Shown here: piece after piece, positions 58,590-64,000 of the stretch
Position numbering within the stretch: the stretch's first letter is position 1
Layout of the letters: every line of letters starts with the position of its first letter
Source of the DNA: Amoebidium appalachense
Lineage: Eukaryota > Ichthyosporea
Direction: 5' to 3'
Length of the DNA: 64,000 nt
Assembly (NCBI GenBank): GCA_963693365.1
Contig: CAVNZM010000018.1
Coordinates: 1,798,001 to 1,862,000, forward strand
Position numbers and translations under genes: made by a program
Notes under the pieces: generated by a model
What the model was told of the DNA's origin: nothing
What the model saw: only the letters and a program-made list of their open reading frames with translations
Databases searched by the model: none

Positions 58590-59402
58590 TTGTTCGTGTG
58601 TCACAGAGCAACAGACACACATTCATGAAAACACTGTACAAAACCTGCGTACTAGGGCACACACAAATAGCATATATAGATAAATCATCACAAGCAGAGC
58701 CCATTCCCGAGGAGGGGGGTTTTGAATGCGGAACACAGTACGAAGTACGCATACACGATGAGAAGCATGGTGCAGGACACATGCAAAGGCAAACATTCAA
58801 GTATGCAGCATCAGCCATGCGCACAGTATGCGTCATAAGCAGAGCCCATCCTCAGGGAGGGCCCAAGTCATCAATTGCGTCTGAGTTTCGACCCCTTAGC
58901 CCGCGTATATACGACGCTCCAACTCAGACAGCAGCATCAACTGAACTTGGGTGGGTCAACCCGTCTTGATCAAAGACGAGCAGGGTTGCTTATGCAAGCA
59001 AGGTGAGCAAAACGGTGAAGATGTATGTGCAAACTAATGCAGTGCAGCGACAAACGCGTATGTGCTTACAGATGCACGACACAGAGCAACCATGCCCGGT
59101 TGCATGGAAGTAAAGATGTCTCCACACAGTGGTCTGTCCTGAAAGGACACCTCTGAAAGAAGACAGGGGGGGTTTTGAATGCGGAACACAGTACGAAGTA
59201 CGCATACACGATGAGAAGCATGGTGCAGGACACATGCAAAGGCAAACATTCAAGTATGCAGCATCAGCCATGCGCACAGTATGCGTCATAAGCAGAGCCG
59301 GGGGGAGGGGGGGGGGGGGGGGAAGGTACACAGTCACGACAACACAGTGCAGAAGCTACAGGGCACACACAAAGAGCATGCATCACAAGCACAGCCCATC
59401 CG
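58590..59402 (-). repeat. Cluster of four D1 repeat copies, one full-length
   Basis: A degenerate copy at 58590-58716, the full 433-base copy at 58721-59153, an exact copy of its first ~126 bases at 59174-59299, and a degenerate copy at about 59326-59402. The joins are short or long poly-G tracts. Confidence 0.92.
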
Positions 59403-59408
59403 CGGGCG

Positions 59409-59449
<41 letters not shown>

Positions 59450-59562
59450 GGGGGGGAGGGTTGAGGGAAGGGAGGGAGGGAGGGGGGAGGGGGGTTTTTG
59501 CAGTATACACGGCCGATCACAAGTAGCCAAAACTTGAAAATCATGGCGGCCATATATGGGTA

Positions 59563-59638
59563 TCATGCGAGTGAAGTGATTGGTTCAGGTGTCGGCACCA
59601 AGCTTTCCTCTGGGTCATCCACAAACACCGGTATCTCC
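59563..59638 (-). CDS. Unrecognised right-edge gene, terminal exon
   Basis: Acceptor ACACACAG inside a CA array. Completes a tryptophan codon, then encodes EIPVFVDDPEESLVPTPEPI TSLA and a TGA stop at 59563-59565. Confidence 0.75.
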
Positions 59639-59652
59639 CTGTGTGTGTGTGT

Positions 59653-59689
<37 letters not shown>

Positions 59690-59747
59690 TGTGTGTATGT
59701 ATGTGTATGTATGTGTGTGTGTGTGTGGTGTGTGTGTGCGTGCGTGC

Positions 59748-59829
<82 letters not shown>

Positions 59830-60736
59830 CCGTGTGCGCATACCCGCACTTAGGCGTACTGCTGCGATCATGCATTTGTGTGTTGGTGCACACATTGAAA
59901 GTCTGTGTGTGCCCGCATGTGTGCTTGTATGTGAATGCGATAAGAGCGTCTGAGAGAGTGACTAGCATTTTTGTGTTGCACGTGTCACATGTGTGTGTTG
60001 CTATGTGCACGTATATGTTCATGCTTATGCATGTGTGCGAGCGCAAATGCTATCATCCAAGATTGCTTTCCCGATGTCAAGACGGAAGAATGTGATGGGT
60101 GGGTACTGTTATTGCTGCACGCATACATGTGTGTGTGTGTTCCTTTCTCCAAAGCTGTCTTTTGTATTTTTGGTTAAAATGTTATCGATTTTTCTTTGTT
60201 TGCTAATTGTATTTTTGGTTGAAATGTTATCGATTTTTCTTTGTTTGCTAATTGTATTTTTGGTTGAAATGTTATCGATTCTTCTTTGTTTGCTAATTGT
60301 ATTTTTGGTTGAAACGTTATCGATTTTTCTTTGTTTGCTAATTGTATTTTTGGTTGAAATGTTATCGATTTTTCTTTGTTTGCTAATTGTATTTTTGGTT
60401 GAAATGTTATCGATTTTTCTTTGTTTGCTAATTGTATTTTTGGTTGAAATGTTATCGATTTTTCTTTGTTTGCTAATTGTATTTTTGGTTGAAATGTTAT
60501 CGATTTTTCTTTGTTTGCTAATTGTATTTTTGGTTAAAATGTTATCGATTTTTCTTTGTTTGCTAATTGTATTTTTGGTTAAAATGTTATCGATTTTTCT
60601 TTGTTTGCTAATTGTATTTTTGGTTGAAATGTTATCGATTTTTCTTTGTTTGCTAATTGTATTTTTGGTTAAAATGTTATCGATTTTTCTTTGTTTGCCA
60701 AGAGTTTGATGACACGGGGGGGGATGGAAGGGGGGA

Positions 60737-60784
<48 letters not shown>

Positions 60785-61684
60785 CTGCCTTCCAGGCAAA
60801 ACCAAACCTTTGTATCTCAGAAACATACACACATGCTAGAACATACACACATGCTAGAACATACACACATGCTAGAGCACACCGATGATAATGCATTCAA
60901 TACGGTGAGCGTACATCACGGCGTGCAAGTGCATGCGTATGTTTTGCACGTGTGTGTGTGCAGGTGCACATAGGCGCACGTGTGTATGTGTGCGTGCGCG
61001 TGTGTGGACACGTGCGCGTGTGTACGTGTTGATGCCGGTGTATGGGTACACGTGTGTCAAATGAGCTTCCGCGCACGTACGCAAAAGTGGACACACCTAC
61101 ACAGACGTACACGCACGTACACACTCAAGCAAACATACTTACGTGCACACAAACACACGCACACACCCCCACCCACCATGGTACTTTGTAGTCAGGCAGC
61201 AGGGGGCCGTGCAGGTACACGTCATCGTACAGTGCGACAAGCAGATCGTTTGCCACCCTGTGATTGGCTAAAAATCAGCAGAAGGCCAACTGCAACCAAC
61301 AGAAAACCACCAATAATCACAACATAACGTTGGTTTTATAACACTTGCAGTATGGGTACCAATAGGTTACAAATCAGGAGGTAGGAGGTGCCGTGCAGTG
61401 CAACGAGTAGATCGTTTGCCACCCTGTGATTGGCCAAAAAATCAGCAAAAAGCCAATAGTGACCAATAGAAAATCAACACAGGCGCATCATGAGCCACTG
61501 CCCTCTTTTTCTTTCCTTTCTTTTTGTTTCCCCCCCCCCCCCCCCCCCCCCCCCCAGGAAAAATCCTTTTTTTTTTTAAAAAAAAAAGACCAGAACTCAC
61601 CAATTAAAATCAAACTGCCTAATACAAGTCTCACGAAAGGCCCTGTCACACTGTATTCGGAGCCCAATTCTTCTTTTCACATGA

Positions 61685-61744
<60 letters not shown>

Positions 61745-61972
61745 ACAGCACCTCCTCATCCTCCCTTACTCCCCAACATGGTCCCACACACTGTAGCCGT
61801 CCTCTCCCCTCTCACCCGTTCCTGCCTCATCACACACATGCTCACCCACCCATCCACAACCACATCCCCCTCCTCCCCTCCCCCCTCTCCACCCCCTCCC
61901 CCCGCCCCTCCCCCCATTCCCTCCCCCCCCCCCCCCCCCCCCCCCTCCCCCCGTTCCTTCCCCCCCCCCCTC

Positions 61973-62003
<31 letters not shown>

Positions 62004-63256
62004 ATACCTGTTTTGGTTACTTGAAGCCAAAGCCGCCTGTGTGTTTTTGATGAATTCCCGTTTTGACATTCGGTTTTGCACGAACCGACCCGAACGACTC
62101 AGGGAGTGGTCCAGGGAGAGAAGTATTAGTGCGTTGACAAGTATGTCGGCGCTATCTGAGGGATCATAATGTTAAAATTAAAATTTTGATTAAGTTAAAA
62201 TGTAATTATCTGGCGGGGTTGAGGGGAGGGGTGGAGGGAAAGAAGTATAAAATAGTTGACATGTGTATCGGCGACAGTGTCCGAGGGGATTATAATGTTA
62301 AAATTTAATGTAGATGTAGGTGTGAATTATAACTACTTGACGGAGTTGAGGGGGTGGTCGAGGAGGAGGAGAATAAGGGCGTTGGCCAGTATTTCGGTAC
62401 TGTCTGCAGGGGTTTAAATTAAAAATTAAAAGTTTAGAGCTAATATTTGGTAGGAGGCAAGTTATTGATGTGGAGTTGATATCCTATGGAATTTGGTGTG
62501 CAATCGCGTCAAAATCTTACAGGAGAGGAAGCACCTTATCGATACAATGTTTAAGCTATACTGCATGGGGGTTCATGGCACGAGGTTAGAACTTTAACAG
62601 GCAACGATATATGGTTTAATTTTTAGCAGTCAATGATACAGAGTATAACTTGAAAGGCTTACACGTACGGGACAAGCGCTTTGACCACGACGTTGGCGAT
62701 ATAAGAGGGTCTTAGCACTATGTTATCCGATGATCGTGAAATTGTTGGTACAGTGTTAAATTCTTTCATTTTTGTCATTTTTAACCCATTTAGCAACATC
62801 ATGACATCTGCATTCCCCCCCATCCCCCCCCCCCCCCCCCCCCCAAACACACACACACACACACATGCACAAACACAAAAGCCCTCCCCCCCCCCCCCCC
62901 CCCCCAAAAAAAAAAAAAAAAAAAAAAAAAAAAGAAAAGAAAAAAGAAAGAAAGAAAAGAAAGAAAGAAATGAAAACCTAATCCCCCCCCCCCCCTCTTC
63001 CCCTTCCCCCCCGATCCCCCAACACATACACTCCTCCCCCCCCCCCCTCCCCCCCCCCCCCCCCCCCCCCCCCCCCGCGCCCCCTCTCCCTCCCCCCAAA
63101 TGCCACCACCTCTCCTTTTCTTTTACCCCCCTTTGCATCCACTCACCGATGGTGAAATCCGATTGGTTGCATTCCACATAGCGCTGCACAAAGTGGCTCA
63201 TGAGAACCTGCCGGTGGGGCTGCTGGTTGGGTACAAGCACCAGAGAGAAGAACTTC
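59563..63256 (-). CDS. Unrecognised gene, six 3'-terminal exons (partial)
   Basis: Exons (minus): 63147-63256, 62663-62717, 62008-62151, 61177-61257, 59563-59638 make one continuous frame; every junction is GT-AG and phase-consistent. The product is 154 residues, the C-terminus of a longer protein whose 5' exons lie to the right, probably beyond the window. It starts KFFSLVLVPNQQPHRQVLMS, runs through RPSYIANVVVKALVPYV and ADILVNALILLSLDHS, then FVQNRMSKREFIKNTQAALA, VANDLLVALYDDVYLHGPLL and ends WEIPVFVDDPEESLVPTPEP ITSLA. The middle is hydrophobic and helical, compatible with a HEAT-like repeat or membrane segments; I do not recognise the family. Five exons are listed; if the first is itself preceded by exons, the gene spans the edge. 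Confidence 0.75.
60164..60703 (+). repeat. 45-base minisatellite, 12 copies
   Basis: Unit GTATTTTTGGTTGAAATGTT + ATCGATTTTTCTTTGTTTGC + TAATT, with GAA/AAA variation and single substitutions. Because 45 is a multiple of three it keeps a frame open, but it sits inside the last intron of the minus-strand right-edge gene. Confidence 0.97.
60822..60882 (+). repeat. Three tandem 20-base units
   Basis: ACATACACACATGCTAGAAC repeated three times, the last with AGC. Confidence 0.93.
61177..61257 (-). CDS. Unrecognised right-edge gene, 81-base exon
   Basis: Acceptor AATCACAG, donor TG|GTGGGT. Encodes VANDLLVALYDDVYLHGPLL, then PDYKVP. A partial copy of its acceptor side lies at 61389-61450. Confidence 0.78.
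61389..62410 (-). pseudogene. Decayed copies of exon edges in the right-edge gene
   Basis: At about 61389-61450 the acceptor side of the 81-base exon recurs (TAGATCGTTTGCCACCCTGT with GATTGGC). At about 62210-62300 and 62335-62410 the 5' edge of the 144-base exon recurs twice; the last one still reads ILANALILLLLDHPL on the minus strand before a stop. Confidence 0.75.
62008..62151 (-). CDS. Unrecognised right-edge gene, 144-base exon
   Basis: Acceptor AGATAG, donor AG|GTATGT. Encodes ADILVNALILLSLDHSLSRS, then RFVQNRMSKREFIKNTQAAL. Two degenerate copies of its 5' edge lie upstream. Confidence 0.75.
62663..62717 (-). CDS. Unrecognised right-edge gene, 55-base exon
   Basis: Acceptor ACATAG, donor GT|GTAAGC. 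Encodes LRPSYIANVVVKALVPY between two split valine codons. Confidence 0.68.
63147..63256 (-). CDS. Unrecognised right-edge gene, first visible exon
   Basis: Acceptor TTGCAG, donor G|GTGAGT. Encodes KFFSLVLVPNQQPHRQVLMS, then VQRYVECNQSDFTI. It begins with a split codon, so an upstream exon must exist. Confidence 0.75.
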
Positions 63257-63849
63257 CTGCAATTTTGAAAAATTAAAAATAATTTTTAAAGTTAAAATTT
63301 CAAAATCGTAATCCCCATGCATTGCTTCTGGTAACATCAGTGTCTCTTTGTGCAACTGCAATCTACAAAATTAAAATTAATTTTTAATAAAATTCCGAAA
63401 TCATAATCCCCATGCATCTCTTCTGGTAACATCAGTGTATTGGTCTCTTTGTGCAGGTGTATGCATGCACATGCACACGTGTCTCCGGATGCAAGTTGAA
63501 CCAAAAATATTTTAAAACTTTAAACTTAGAAAATTTTAAACCCCGTGCGGCGATTCTGAGCCAACTGGTGGACTTGGTCCCTTTTTTTTAAGTATACATG
63601 CACACGTGTCTCCGGCACAGTGTTTATTTAAATTTCGTGTATAGAGGCCGGGGGGGGGGGGGGGGGGGAGGGGGGTGGGGAAAAGGGGGGGGGGGGGGGG
63701 GGGGGGGGTTCGTGAGTGCAGGGGGAAGGGAACTACCGGGGAAGGGCTGTGTGTGTGTGTGTGTGGGAGGGGGGGGGGGGGGGGGGGGAGGAGGGGGGAG
63801 GGCGCGGGGCGGGCGGGGAGGAGGGGGGGCAAGGGTGTTAACATGTGGT

Positions 63850-63945
63850 ATACAGTCCAATGAACAAACTTGTCCCGTTTAATATAAACACAGAATGCAA
63901 AAAATCATGCACACAAATCATGTGCAACATAAGCAGAGGCCGTGA
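63850..63945 (-). repeat. Dispersed repeat D1, degenerate copy
   Basis: Follows a poly-G/TG block and keeps CACAGAATGCA and CAACATAAGCAGAGGCC. Confidence 0.6.
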
Positions 63946-64000
63946 AGAAGGGATGGAAGTGGTCGGGAGGGTAGGAGAAGAGGAGTTTAGAGTTGGGAAG

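Noticed and set aside
60046-60115. Possible exon on the minus strand reading YPPITFFRLDIGKAILDD
   Set aside because: No donor follows it, and the flanking exons at 61177 and 59638 already join within one tryptophan codon.
59993-60709. Plus-strand frame with twelve VFLVEMLSIFLCLLI repeats, resembling a membrane protein
   Set aside because: It is the 45-base minisatellite, whose length is a multiple of three, inside the last intron of a minus-strand gene; flanking codons are not coding-like.
62335-62410. Alternative exon for the right-edge gene (ILANALILLLLDHPL)
   Set aside because: It ends in a stop codon without a donor, and a better, complete version exists at 62008-62151.

Overview
This is nuclear DNA from a eukaryote. 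The genes are split by GT-AG spliceosomal introns of 0.3-1.7 kb, intergenic regions are long, and dispersed non-coding repeats are common. Long homopolymer tracts (poly-G/poly-C of 20-50 bases) and (TG)n/(CA)n arrays fill most of positions 1-43 kb and 56-64 kb. I cannot place the organism: nothing here (no rRNA, no organelle gene) fixes a lineage. A protist or other non-model eukaryote is my inference.

Layout. (1) 1961-16618, minus: a 15-exon ABCG-type (White family) half-transporter, ABCG-A, rebuilt exon by exon to 634 residues with every splice phase consistent except one 1-base frameshift in exon 4. (2) 16619-19053: a head-to-head intergenic region nearly free of microsatellites. (3) 19054-35377, plus: a second, paralogous ABCG half-transporter, ABCG-B, with 17 exons and 648 residues. 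(4) 35378-39666: intergenic, with a triplicated 50-base unit separated by poly-G, a CACATTGT minisatellite, a CCAAT/ATTGG cluster and a dispersed repeat. (5) 39667-43037, minus: a 3-exon, 436-residue type I phosphodiesterase/nucleotide pyrophosphatase-like membrane protein (alkaline phosphatase superfamily) with signal peptide and C-terminal anchor. (6) 46074-49259, minus: three 3' exons of an unrecognised low-complexity protein. (7) 49260-59562: mostly gene-free, with an inverted-repeat element at 55128-55499, CT/poly-C arrays, and two near-identical dispersed repeat copies. (8) 59563-63256, minus: six 3'-terminal exons (154 codons) of an unrecognised gene that continues towards or past the right edge.

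The two ABCG genes share at least six intron positions, so they descend from one duplicated gene. Half-transporters of this family work as homo- or heterodimers, so a divergently arranged pair could be co-expressed partners; that is inference.

The most unusual signals are structural. Short segments, often an exon edge with its splice site, recur locally, usually in three tandem degenerate copies. Microsatellites and homopolymers are concentrated in introns, often with GT/G-rich 5' ends and C/CA-rich 3' ends, so intron ends could base-pair. A dispersed SINE-like repeat repeatedly abuts a poly-C tract at one end. No CRISPR array, rRNA or tRNA gene was seen.
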